Position numbers and translations under genes: made by a program
Part shown: in pieces, positions 46,248 through 58,000 of the stretch
Layout: each line of letters opens with the position of its first letter
Numbering within the stretch: position 1 is the stretch's first letter
Notes under the pieces: generated by a model
Databases searched by the model: none
What the model saw: the letters and a program-made list of their open reading frames with translations, nothing else
Told to the model about the DNA's origin: nothing
Assembly: GCA_033297205.1 (NCBI GenBank)
Contig: MU859240.1
Coordinates: forward strand, 1 to 64,000
Source: Pseudoneurospora amorphoporcata
Lineage: Eukaryota > Ascomycota > Sordariomycetes > Sordariales > Sordariaceae
DNA: 64,000 bases
Reading direction: 5' to 3'

Positions 46248-48210
46248 TTTGGAAGGTAGGTAGGTAGGTAGGTAGGTGGGTTTTTAAGGTTGGTGAGAAG
46301 GTGAGGTGTTGTTCAAAAGTAGGTAATACTGGTGAGTATAGTAGTTGTAGAGAGCCAAGTGTTGATGTGCTTGTAGTACTCGACAAGTTTTTGGGTTCCG
46401 TAAGGACGGGAGGAGCGAAGGCAGTTATATAGAGATACCCATCACCGTCATGGGGTGGTTAAGCTGAGTTCAGTCCAGTCGGTTCGTATCCCGCAGCCAA
46501 CAGAACTCTGGAAGGAGGATCCGTGATCGTGACGTTAACGTTATTTTGGTGGTGGTGGACGAGAGGGTCACCTTTCGTTTTTATACGAACCCGACGTTGG
46601 TTGATGGATGGACGGGAATGGCTTGATGTGGAATATGGAGAGAGGGTAAGTACCTAAGGTAGAGTAACGTCAGGTTGTCAACATTTGGGTAAAAAGATGC
46701 TATGCTGGCTGGCAAGCTGGATGGGCAAACTTCCCATTGATGGTCATGCCAATTTTTTACTTCTTTTTTCATTTTAGTATGTCTCGACCTAGTAGTGCGA
46801 GACACGCGCCTTCCTTCCTTCCTTCCTTTTCGACAAGTGTCCGTCCGTTCCCGTCGTCACCGGAACGGGATCCGCCATCCTGTTCTTTCCAAGGTACCTA
46901 CGACTACCTGTAGCGCTTCCATTCATTCCATTATCTTCTTCAAGTTGCACCATCCGTGAGTGACGTCCAACGAGTGACTAGTGTAAGGGTAACTACCTAC
47001 CTATGTACGTTGTTTGTGACTGCTGATGCGACCCTTTTGTAAGAGTGTAACTTACACGTCAAAAGAATAAAAATATTCCGTCCGGGTGGCATTTTTGTTG
47101 AGTGGACGAAAAAACGCAGAATGTTGCTACCAGTTTAACCTGTCCAAAGTAACAACCACAGTTGAGAACTAAGGTACCGGATAGCCGCGTCAGCTGGGCT
47201 GGACTGGTGGGTGGTACATATTTGAGTGGCCTCTACGTTGGGTATGGATACAAGTTGGCGAATGAGATGTTCCTTCTTTTTGCGGAAATTTTGATTGCCA
47301 TCTAGACTAAACTAGCAGGTAAAGGTAAGATTGCTAGCACCAGTTCTGGACCCAACTACCAGTCACTCAGTCGTGATCATCACTCACTCATTGGCTCATA
47401 ACAAATGAGCAACTTGAACGCTCACTACATACCTGTAGGCAGGTAACTAACTGGATAAAATGTACTTTGACCTTCAAGAAGTTCATGTGATGGGGAAATA
47501 GAAACACTAGATCCGGTCCCGAAAGATAAGACAAGAATGGCAACCGAATGTATAGGTAACGAACCTGAGACCTGACAAGCTCATCCATGTGCTGGGTGTC
47601 TTACAAGCCTTCATTTAGCCCAAGATAGACTTCGTACAAGGAGAGGAAGAACCATGAATAGACACATACTCGGCTTGGGGTCGCAGAGGGCGTTTCTAGC
47701 CCAGACGAGTATCTGTGTGTTAAGGGAAGCAATCACATGTTCCCTTTTGCCATTTCCAGATATAGGTAAGAGTGACAAGGTGTATAACAAGCCTACGACC
47801 TGGTAATGTCAAACATGTGCTGAGTGTCTTACGAGACGAGCGTAGCCCGATATAGACTTCGTACTATGAGATAGAAGAAGAACCGCGAACATGTCTGTCA
47901 TGTGAGAATCCTGGTAGGATCACTCTTGCATTCCCAGATAAACGAAGTACTGTACTCTATTCAAAACACCTATCATAAGCGATGCTCTTTGGTAAGGTAA
48001 CAACAGTAGGTAACAGTAGTTGGTAAGGCTTAAAAACAAACCCTTAGTTTTCCCCATGACCCTATCCCAGTCCATATCCATGCTGATCATAACACATCAT
48101 AGTATCGTTAACCTTCGTTTGTACATTAAGTTCTATTTCCACTCCAGAAACATGCATCCTTCCCCAGCGTTCAATCCCAGTCTCCCCCATAGGCTTACCA
48201 CGCCCTCCAA
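46248..48210. other. 2-kb gap with short repeats
   Basis: Holds the promoter of the secreted protein gene and the 3' region of the kinase. A (GGTA)n run lies at about 46255-46277 and (CCTT)n at about 46811-46828. A pair of diverged direct repeats lies at 47559-47940. No gene seen. Confidence 0.5.
47559..47940. repeat. Pair of diverged direct repeats
   Basis: Copy 1 (about 47559-47760) and copy 2 (about 47785-47940) share, in the same order, ATGTGCTG then TGTCTTAC, AGCCC, ATAGACTTCGTAC, GAAGAACC and CCAGATA. They differ by small indels. Tandem duplication followed by decay is the simplest reading. No coding potential. Confidence 0.65.
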
Positions 48211-50912
48211 CTAACCACCACGCCCACCATCCTCCGGCCCTATAACATCAAGCGGCTCAACCCTCACCAATATCTCCTCCAACAGTCCCTCCAGAAACCC
48301 ACCAACGTCCTTCCCCATCCCCACCGGCTCCGCCTTATCATAGTGATCAATCTCCTTGCACACATGCGCCAGCTTATACACCAACTTGCGTATCTTCTCG
48401 TTGGCTGCTTCCGCACGCTGCTGCTTGGACGTTGGCGGGGCCGGAGCATATCCCGGTTCGGGTCGATACGTCTGCTGCAGCATTATCTGTCGACGTTTGA
48501 GCGCCTCCTCTAATGCAGGGAATATCACGTCGTTAAGGGCATCTAACTCGCCGCTGGGACTGGGTGGATCGGGCGAAGGGAACGCTGCAAGTGATGTGGT
48601 TGATGAGGAGGGTGTGCTGACTCCGCCGCCGTAGTTGGATGAGGTGGAGACTATGCGGCTGCCTGATGGTGACGAGCGTGGCATCTCCTTGGATGTTAGG
48701 GGGCTCAGACCTTGACTCTGGTGGTAGCTGGACCTGTTAGGCTGATACTGTCCAGAGGAGGACTGCTGCTGATACTGTGAATCTCGTCGCTGATGCTGTT
48801 GCTGCTGCTGCTGTTGTTGATACAATGACTCGCGTGAGGGCTGGTGATAGAGCATCGAGGGCTGTGACTGTTGTCTCTGATGCTGCTGGTATACTTGCTC
48901 GCGCGAAGGTTGATGATTTAGCTGACGCTGTTGCTGCTGTGGTGGTGGTGGTGGTTGTTGTTGCTGCTGTTGCCGGTAAAGTGATTCACGGGAAGGTTGA
49001 TGGTAAAGAGGGGCCTGCTGCTGCTGCTGCTGCTGGAAAGATTTGTTCGTGCTTGGTGATTGCTGATTTATTTGCTGATTTGTAAGTTTCTGGAGTGGCT
49101 GTTGCTGTGGCTGTTGTCCTTTGAACGGGGGTATCTCAGGCAATTTCATGGGTTCAGCAGAGGTTCTCGACGATGAAGACGAAGGTTGTTGGTTATACTG
49201 CGGTGGCGAGAGCGCTGATTGTTGCTGTGTGCTGTTCTGGATAGCCGGTCCGAGGTTCATACCCCCGATATCCCGTCGTAACTGTTCCTGAAGTACACGA
49301 TCATAATCCGGGGAACTGCCTAATGGTACGTGTGACACCGGTCTGGCTAGCGACGTGCGGGGCGTCGGGGTTTCCCTCGTTTTCTGTGACTGTTGCTCTA
49401 GTTGCTGTATCTGCTGCTTAACAGATGAACTAGGCACAGAGACCTTGGTCGGGGGCGGTATCGCTGTGCTTGGCGTTGCTACAGGTTTCCTCACAGGTGA
49501 TGCTTGCCTCGCTGTCCCTTGTCCACTGGTGTCCACGGCCAGTTTGGATGCAACTTGGTTGGATTCCCTCCTCCAGTCGTCCCGGTTATCCACGCTCTCG
49601 TTCGCTCTCCCGGACCTCGCATTGAGTGTCGACTCGTCCATGGCGTTCAACATGCCGGGCCTGTGGACAACACCGCCGCGGTCACTAACCAGCCGCACTG
49701 TGCCAAAGTCCCACATGTCCTCGTTGATATGCTTCCGTTGCTCAACATAGTGGTTTTCCTCGGGCTCATGGTACTCCTCGTCATCCTGCTTGTGCGTAGC
49801 TGCCCACCGGTTGTATCGCTCGATGAGCTCCGTCAGGTAGCTCGTCTTCTTTGCCCGCCTAATAAACGGATGCTTGAGAAGTTCTCTTGCTGTTGGCCTT
49901 TCCTTCGGGTCACGCTGCAAGCACAGCTCAATGAACTCCTTGAAACCCTTGCTGAAGTTGCCTTCCAGGCGTGGGGGCGGATTCTTGGGAATCAGGAATA
50001 GCACCTTCATGGGGTGGATATCGGCATAAGGTGGCTCTCCCTTGGCGAGCTCAAGGGCCGTGATACCCAAAGACCAAATATCAGCCTTGTGATCGTAGCC
50101 GCTTTGTTTGATGACCTCGGGAGCCATCCAGAACGGGGTGCCGACGAATGTGTTCTTCTTCGTCATGGTCGCCGACAGCTGACCGGAAACACCGAAATCA
50201 GCTAGCTTGACCTGGCCATTAGCGGCTAGGAGGATGTTGGCAGCTACTAGGAGTCAGCAAATTTTCAGCAAGACGGCAGGGAAACCCTACCTTTAACATC
50301 TCGGTGTAGTTTCTTGTCTTGGTGCAAGTAGTCCAACCCAAGTAGTAGTTCGCGGACGATGATGGCGATGTAGTCTTCCCCAATCAGGCCCGGCTTCATC
50401 AAATCGGCACAGCTGCCGCCCGAGCAGAACTCCATGACGATCCATAGCTCGGCGCCTTTGGCATATGAACCATAGTATTTGGTGACGTAGGGCGACTGCA
50501 GCTCCGAAAGGATGGCGATCTCCTGGATGATGTCTTCGACTTCATCCTCGGCGCTTTCGATATCGATAACCTTGATGGCTACTGTCTGGCCACTCCGTTT
50601 GTCGACACTGTGGGTATGAAACAAGAAATGTGAGTATGCGACGACGTTGCCAGAACATGGAGGAGAGAGACGTGGGAAAAGAGAGGAAACGGTACCCTTT
50701 GTAGACCTTGCCAAAGCTTCCTCCACCTACAAGAAAAAAACACATGGTCTACTGGTCAGCAAACCGCCGCTTGAATCATGGTGCGCCGAGGGCTATGGGT
50801 GGGCGTAGCGTATTGGGACGCTCGGTGTGAACCAACCTATACAAAATTCCTTGGTGTATAGGAGTTCGGGGTCCACGGATCCCTCGTGCTCGTCATATTC
50901 GCGGTCGGCCAT
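48211..50912 (-). CDS. mst-1: GCKIII-type STE20 protein kinase (MST-1/KIN3)
   Basis: Exons on the minus strand are 50912-50837, 50726-50696, 50607-50291 and 50243-48211 (introns 110, 88 and 47 nt), giving 818 aa. The kinase domain is N-terminal: GGGSFGKVYKG rebuilt over two introns, VAIKVID (Lys), HRDVKAANILL over intron 3, ADFGVSG, then TFVGTPFWMAPEVIK at about 173-187. This is the germinal-centre kinase III pattern of Neurospora MST-1 and Sordaria KIN3, which act with STRIPAK and the septation network. The long C-terminal part is low complexity with polyQ and polyP tracts and three copies of HQPSREx(L/V)Y (555-616). A conserved helical end (ALNDVIFPALEEALKRRQIM, then EKIRKLVYKLAHVCKEID) probably dimerises or binds partners. 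Gene symbol rests on family resemblance. Confidence 0.93.
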
Positions 50913-52451
50913 GACGTCGGCTAAACTCGAATCGCGCGTGGGGAGGTGGCTCTGTTCAGACGGTGCTGGTGGTGGTCGTGTGGCCGGACGAGGGTCGCAT
51001 GGGTTGTTGGTCAAGCCAAGGGTGCGCCAATTGGGTCGGATCTCCTCGTGGAGGTTCGCAAAGTATAGTGGTGGTGATGGTGGTGGTGGGCAAGATGCGC
51101 GACGAGAATCACCGACACGTGGTAAGGCTACGTACCAGGGAGAGGGCGACCAAAGGGCGGGCGGGAGTAGCGAATGGTTGACAAGGGGAAGGTCGACGGG
51201 AACAATTGGCGGGACCAGGTCAGCCCCCGCTGCTGACCGCACAATTCGAAGGACGAAACGAGTTGTCGCGGAGCAGTCTCGAGGACTTGTGGGAGTCGGT
51301 TCGTTGCTGAAAGGAAGAAGGATTCCGGGGGCTGGAAAGGCGGGCGAAGGAGAAGGTTGTCCGATGTTTACCTACCTTCCTGGCCGGTGGTTGGCAGGGG
51401 ACCCGGAGGAACGTTACCTAAGAAATGGCGGGATCCCTCCCCACAACGCGCACTGTGTCCAGCGCTCTTATACCAGCAGGTACCTAGGTACCTGTAGCAC
51501 GCTATACGTGCTGCCCCGCCTTATTACACGGACTGAGCATTCTTCCCATTCGCCAATCGACTGGACGATCACGAACACAACCTCAAATTCTCGATTATGG
51601 AGTATAGCAACCGGGGAGGCAGGAAGGTAGCGAGGGCGGCCAGCTCGCCAGGTACAAAAACAGAAAACAAGCAACATCTGGGAATCTCACCTACGGGGTC
51701 TCATTTGCGTGGCAGCCATGTTTCAAGGTACTTTCCAGGTTCTAATCGGGCGCAAGTGGCTGCTGCTTAGGTAACTATACACCACCGCTGTACTCATTAC
51801 TGTAGATGTTTGTACGCGATATGGCACCTTGAATCGTGAAAGTCTAGGAAACACAATATTACGTACAAATAGGCCATGGCATGAGGGCCATGTTTAACGA
51901 ACGTGCAAACATTCACATGCGGCGGTCACGACCATTCTTCACCACCACCGGGCTAGTCATCACACCAAATGCCGAATCGAATGACTACTAACGGATGACA
52001 TCTCGGTAATGCGGAAAATCATTCAGACGATTATGTCATCTATCATTTTGCCTTTACCGTACTACCTAAAGTTGTTGTAACAATCCTTGGTGGAAGAGGT
52101 GGGGAATCAAAGCGAGCAAGAAACTACCTTTAAAAAGACCCCGTGATGCGCCTTATTTCCTTCTGTCCTCTCTCTCTGTCCTCTTCCGCTGCGAGACACA
52201 CGTCTTTCTCCGTTTCTTCCCACCATAATGTTACCTCCCAGAATTCCCCCCTTCCATGTGACGCCAATTCCCCGCTGTGCGTGCGGAAAAACAAACGATA
52301 TATCCTCCTTCTTTGTCTTGTAGTGTCCATTGTCAAAAAGGTATAGTAATCCGCCTTCAAGAAAATGAATGCCCTTCTCTAGTTAGTCATTCAGCCACCC
52401 ACCAAGCCCAGCCATATTCTCAGAGAGTTCGTCGATAGACTCATGGTCATC
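50913..52451. other. Upstream region of the kinase gene
   Basis: About 1.5 kb expected to hold the kinase promoter and leader and the 3' region of the UBX gene. The long + frame at 50827-51630 is antisense to the kinase leader and exon 1 and has no recognised domain. An 18-bp palindrome lies at 51477-51494. Confidence 0.5.
51477..51494. repeat. Perfect 18-bp palindrome
   Basis: CAGGTACCTAGGTACCTG is its own reverse complement and contains the TACCTAGGTA core seen elsewhere in the window. Confidence 0.85.
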
Positions 52452-54219
52452 CTATTCCTCAATGAACTCCACCATGACAGTGCCGTTGGCCAGGCCAGCC
52501 TCCCTGATCGTCTGATCAATAACGTCGAGCAGGTTGGCGCCTCCAGGCATCGACTTGAGCTCAAACTCGAGTCCCTCCTTGCCCTCCAGGGGCTCGGCCT
52601 TGAGCCACTCGTAGATACGGCGGACGGGTTCGTCGAGTCTGAAGCGACGAACAATGCGCTGCGGGGGGTTGCGGATTTGCACCCTCGTCACAGTGGCCGG
52701 ATCAATAGGCGGTTCGACATGCGGTCGGTCCGAGGCGATCTGGGCGAAAACAGACTCCTCTGCGGCGGGAGCCTCGGGCTCGGGCTCGGATGCCGCTTGG
52801 GCAGGCTCTTGGTCGGCTCGCTCCTTGCCCTTGGTCGAGTCTGTCGGCCTGGTAAGCGCATCGGGGTCGTGGACCTTGGGCGCCGAAGAGCTGCCAGTGC
52901 CTCCGTTCTCGAGACTGTTGCGCAGTGCCATCTCGAGCATCTCCTCCTCCGTCATCCTGTCCACATCCACCACCTGCTTGGGCTGCTTCGTCTTGAGGAC
53001 GGGGTTCTTAGCGTGAGCCTCCAGGCTGTATCTGTCCAGGAACTCGGCCAACTGGGCATGGAACTCCAGCGGCTTGGGGAACGGAATGCCGCTCCATACC
53101 TTGACCTGCTCGCCTGTGCGGGGATCGATAATCGAAACATGAGGGTAGTTCTGGGGGTTTTCGTGCGTCTGGTTCGGCAAGTAAAACGAGATGTACTGCT
53201 CGGCCGAGCGGTCGGCCTTGTCGTACTGCAGAAAGATGAAGTTGTGCTTGACAAGCTCCTTGATCGGCCCATCCTTCCAAATGTCGCGGTTGAGGGCCTG
53301 GCAGTTGAAATCAGCCATATCCTGGAGATTAACCATGATCCACTTCTTCTCCTCCTTGCCCTCGTCACGCGCCTCGTCCCAGCTAAGGTGTGCCATCAAC
53401 TCGTACGGGGGACGGAAAAGCTCTGCCAGACGGCCAGCCCGCGTTGCGGCAGCTCCTGTAGGAGGGGAGACCACACCGCCGGCAGCGGCGCCGGGGACGG
53501 GATCGGGAGGTTGATCCCAAACAGTGGGCTGTGCGAACGGGTTACCGGGTCGCCCTGCTGGGTGAGCGTTAGCAATACAATGTAAACAGTGACTTGAACC
53601 TTGTGAGCAACTTACCCCGAGCTTGCCTCACCCTCTGCTGTTCCTGCCGGAACTGCTCAAACATCATGTCGTCGTCGTCTCCGCCGAAACCTCCTGGAGC
53701 AACGAGAGTCTCTGTCGTTCGGGCCATGGGGGCACGAACATGGTCCTCGCCGCCTGGGCCTCCGCCTCCGGATCCTCCACCACCACCACCACCGTACATC
53801 TCTTCTTGTAGTCTCTTTGCCATGGCGGCATCCTCCTCCTCCTGGGCTCTCTGGGCAATGTTGGCCGCCCTCGTCGTGTCATCGTCCGAATCGTCGAATT
53901 GTCCTAGGTCGTCATCTTCCGTCATTTGGATATCGTCGTCGTCCGAGTCGATGTGGATAACCCCGGCAGCGTCTTCACGGCCGACATTGGGGCGGGTGGG
54001 TCTGCTTGACGAGCGAGAGGCGCCGGCGGATCGAGAAGCGGCAGCGGGAGCCGCCTCGGTCGCGGGGTTGGAAAGGGTGCGCTGGAGATCTTCGTCGGCA
54101 AACCAGAGCTGGACGGCTTGCTCGATATCACCGCCGCACAACTCCAGCATGCGCCTGGCAGCTGTGTCGTTCGCCCCGGTGATACTCGCGAAGCTCGCGA
54201 TAGTTTCCGAGTCAGCCAT
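52452..54219 (-). CDS. UBA-UAS-UIM-UBX domain protein (UBXN7/Ubx5-like Cdc48 cofactor)
   Basis: Exons on the minus strand are 54219-53616 and 53557-52452 (intron 58 nt), giving 569 aa. Domains in order: a UBA-like domain (ASITGANDTAARRMLELCGG, about 10-45), an acidic linker (IDSDDDDIQMTEDDD), a Gly-rich stretch, a UAS thioredoxin-like domain (about 246-379, with KKWIMVNLQDMADFNCQALN), a UIM-like helix (EEEMLEMALRNSLENG, about 405-420) and a C-terminal UBX domain (about 492-569). This is the layout of UBXN7/Ubx5, which link ubiquitylated proteins or cullin ligases to Cdc48/p97. The acceptor of the intron is CAGCAG, so two isoforms differing by one Ala are possible. A start further upstream (54264) is less likely than MADSE. 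Confidence 0.92.
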
Positions 54220-55016
54220 GGTGTAGACTGTCGCTTGGGTGATGGCGTTCGAAGGAAAGGTCAAAAGAGTTTGGGAGAAGGCGGGGGTCCCGCGATCTGC
54301 TGTGATTTTGAGGATGCGCTGCCCGTAATGTAGTACAGCGCACGCGCAGGGAGGAGGTTCGGTTCGTTCAAGGCCACGGAGAGGTGGGGATCCTGGTCGG
54401 GCTCGTGTATCGGCGGCCGGAGCTCGATGGTGCTTTCAGTTGGTGTGTTGGAAGAGAAAATGATGTGGCGAACTGGGCTCTGCCAGCTGATTAATGTGGG
54501 TTTGGGAATATTTTTCTGCGGCGGTGAAGACAAACGGCATGCAAGGTGAATACATTCGAATGGTCAAAGGTGGAATTCTCACAAAGGCGCCCAAGCTGGT
54601 GACGCAACAGGGACGCTGTCGCACTGGAGAGTCCGCTCAGGCAGTCAAGCAGTTGCAACTGAAGCTTCTCCCTGCAGTGGGCTGCCGTGGCCTTAGCGCT
54701 CCCGTCTGCGGGAAGGGTTAGGGTTGATCATGAGACTCGGAGCTAACAACCTGCATCTGGAATTGGAAAACTGCAAGAGAGAAAAAGTTGAGACATGAAC
54801 CCGTCAATTGTCTCTACGTAGTCAGATTGTTTGGAAAAGTGCCCCTGGATTTCCCATTTCTCGACTGGGGGGTTTGTTATAGTGTTGTAAGTACAGTTGA
54901 AAGTACAGGTATATATGACACGCCTCCATTGCCCATTGTACTCCAGATTCCTAGCCAAACAGGGCCAATCAAGAGAGGGCCTTGAAACTGACCTCGGGCG
55001 CTGCCCACTCGAGTCC
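54220..55016. other. Spacer between UBX gene and ECM29
   Basis: About 0.8 kb containing the promoter of the UBX gene (minus strand) and the 3' region of ECM29. No further gene seen. Confidence 0.5.
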
Positions 55017-58000
55017 CTAATCAAGCAGAAGCAAGCACGTCTTCCAACTTCCATGTACCTCCGTCGAACGCTCCTCATTCGACGCCTTCTCAACCTTCTT
55101 CTTGATTTCCACCAAGGCAATTCCACTACCAGTACCAGTCGTGGCATGGTCCTTGGGAAGCTTCGCCAGCACCACAGCCGCCATGGTAGCCTTAGCCCTC
55201 AGCAGCCTCTGCTCCTCAGTTCCTGTATCCGCTTTGTCGAGATCCAAGGTCACCAAATAGAATTGAAGGACCTCCAGGTTATCTGCCAGAGATCCAGCTC
55301 CCCCCTCTTCTCCTGCCTTAACAGCTGCCTGTAGCAATTCCAATACACATCCGTACCAAAAGACCCTCCTGATGGCATCGAACGGAGCCTGGCCGATGTA
55401 AGGCTTCTTGAAATCAGGCTTCTCAGCGTTCTCCTCGAGAGCGAGCGCGATCTCCTTCAACTGCTCCATGGCATCCTCCTGCATCTTGGCTCGGTTATAC
55501 CCCTTGGCAATGGCTTCCATGGCCGCCCACGCCGTCTGGCTCTTAGGATCCAGTCCCCTCGCCTTATTGTTGGTGTTGGCCTTGTCATCAACACCCATTG
55601 CATCTTCATCCTCAGTCATGTCCAAGTACGGCGTGACAATTTCGGTGATGATTGGCAGCATGGTCAAGTCGTCTCTTGCGGCTGCGAACTTCCACAAGCA
55701 GCGGAACGCATGGGGGCGGTAGACGCTGTTGTTCCTCTTGGCCTCGCGAACGACGATCTTCTTCAGTTGCTCCCCGAAGGAGGCATCTTTCTGCCAGATC
55801 GCCTTGCTCTTGCTGACAAAGTCAGGGAACGGCTCGAGGAGCTTCTCTTTGCCTGGGAACGTCTTGAGGGCCAATGCCTTTTCGTAGACGGGCCACAAGG
55901 TATTGAGGTTCTCGACGTTGACTTGGCCCGTGACATCGCTGGCCTTGGTGATGCCTGCGACGGCAGAGGAGATAGCGAGGGCGCCCGCATGCTTGAGGGA
56001 CCATTGTGCCGTGCTCAGTGATTTCTGAACCAGCTCTACCATCTCGGACACGTATCTAGCGACGCTCAGACTGCTTCCGGCGTGCTTGTCCCAGACTTCC
56101 TCGAATTCCTTTTTGACGTAGTCGTCGGTATCATGCTTCCCGAGGTACGCAAAGGGCAGAAGCTTGCCCTCAAGAGCGTTGAAGTGATCAGGAGAGATCT
56201 TCGACAGAGCCAAAACGGCATCGGCAACCTTCTGGCGTCTAGCTTCGTCCTCAGACTCCAGGTAGAGCTTCAAAAGCCTGTCAGAGAAGCGCAGCCTTGC
56301 TTCATCTGGACAGCTGCGGATAATGTAGGCTGCAGAACGCGCGTAACCTTGGCTGACCTCGTCGTTTCGGTCTAGAACCTGCTTCTCCATGAGTTGTAGG
56401 AACCGGGCCGAGTACGGCTTGAAGTCTACCGTATGTCGAGTTGCCAGGATAGAGAGAACGCGACTGCAGCCGACCTTAGTAGGCATTCCGATGGCCGTCT
56501 TGATGGCCTCTTCGAGGGCCGGCGCGAGATTCTCCATGACGTCTGCGTCAACTGTACGGAGACTGCTCTCGATCGCCTCAGTGATCGGGCTCTGCGCGAC
56601 CGCTGAGCTGCGGAGTTTGTCGATCTTATCTCTGTCATCTTCTCCCATTCGTTGGTAGTAGTAATTGACAATATCAGACTCAAGCGTAGTAAGGCTTCCG
56701 AGGAGATTTGAGACTATTGTGGCGATGTAAGGGTTGAGTGCCTTCCCACCCTTTTTGCAGATCTTGATGACAGTGTCGGTAGCAAAAAGCTTGACTTCCT
56801 TCACTCCACTCTCGATGCCTTTGTCCGAAAGCAAGAAGGGTAAAGCCTCATTCATCATCGCTCTGGCAGACGCAGTGTTCCCAGATTCTTCCAGTTGGCG
56901 GACCAGTGTTGTTGAAAGAGCAATGCAAAGGTGCAAGGCAGCATTTCTCACAGTACCCTTAACATCATCGAGGACCTTCAGGGCCGCAATCCATATGTCC
57001 TTGTAGTACTGCTCGTACTTTTGGAAGGGTCGTCCGCCGACCAGGTCAATGATGGCAGCACAGCTTGCCTCGCGCACTCTCCATTCCTTGCCAAGGATGC
57101 ACTTGAGGAGGTCCTTCATGATAGCATCGAAATGCGTCTCGATAACGGCGTTGGAATCCTTAACCAGAGCCTTCCAAATATCATTCATGGACTTTTGCAC
57201 GTTCGGGTTGGGGTCAAAGCGGTACCGGTACAGCTTCGGATACAGCTTGGGGTCGACCTCCGACTCGGAGAGAATGTTGCTCAGTCCAAAACGACCAAAG
57301 GCAGATCGGGTGGACCATGTGGCCGCGTTCGTCGCCATAGACATGAGCTTGTAGACTAGACTTTGATCGCCCACCTCATTCGCAAGGCTGATAATATCCT
57401 TGTACGAGGTAACGGACTTGCCGTCGCCAGTCGGAAGCGCGCCGGCCTCGAAGAGCTCGGTTTCTTCATCCACCTTGAGCTGTGGCCCGGATCCCGTGAA
57501 CGATGACACAAGATCGCGTACGAGATCACCCTTGAGCGCCGAATCTCCCTTTCCGTATACGAGAGAGAGACCTCTAGATGCAGTCTCCTGGACCAGTTCA
57601 TCGCGAGCACTGAGCAAGCGCATGAATGCTACCTGGCATTCGCGTAGTCTGGATTGAACCTCTTCGAGATGAGCACAGTACTGGATGATGCAGAAGAGCC
57701 AGATACCGGAGGCCTTGAGCAGGGATGGCTTGGTATTTTTGCAGTCGGCGAGCAGCTTCTCTAGCACCGTGCTGACCCTGCTAGACCGCTTGACTATGCG
57801 GTACGAATCTCCGCTGGCTTCAACGTTCAGCGTAAGCTGGACGACCGCGGAATCCCAGCAGGCAATGGCGGCGGTGATGGCTTCGCCAACAGTGAAGTGT
57901 ACCTCTGCCTGTCTCAGCTCATAGAGAGCAAATAACTTCTCGAGAATGACGGCAATACGATCACTGCTCTCTCCATCAGATGATACATCCGAAGAAGGTA

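Noticed and set aside
50827..51630. 267-codon open frame on the + strand
   Set aside because: Antisense to the kinase leader and exon 1; no family motif.
52443..53585. 380-codon open frame on the + strand
   Set aside because: Antisense to the UBX gene, with no domain of its own.
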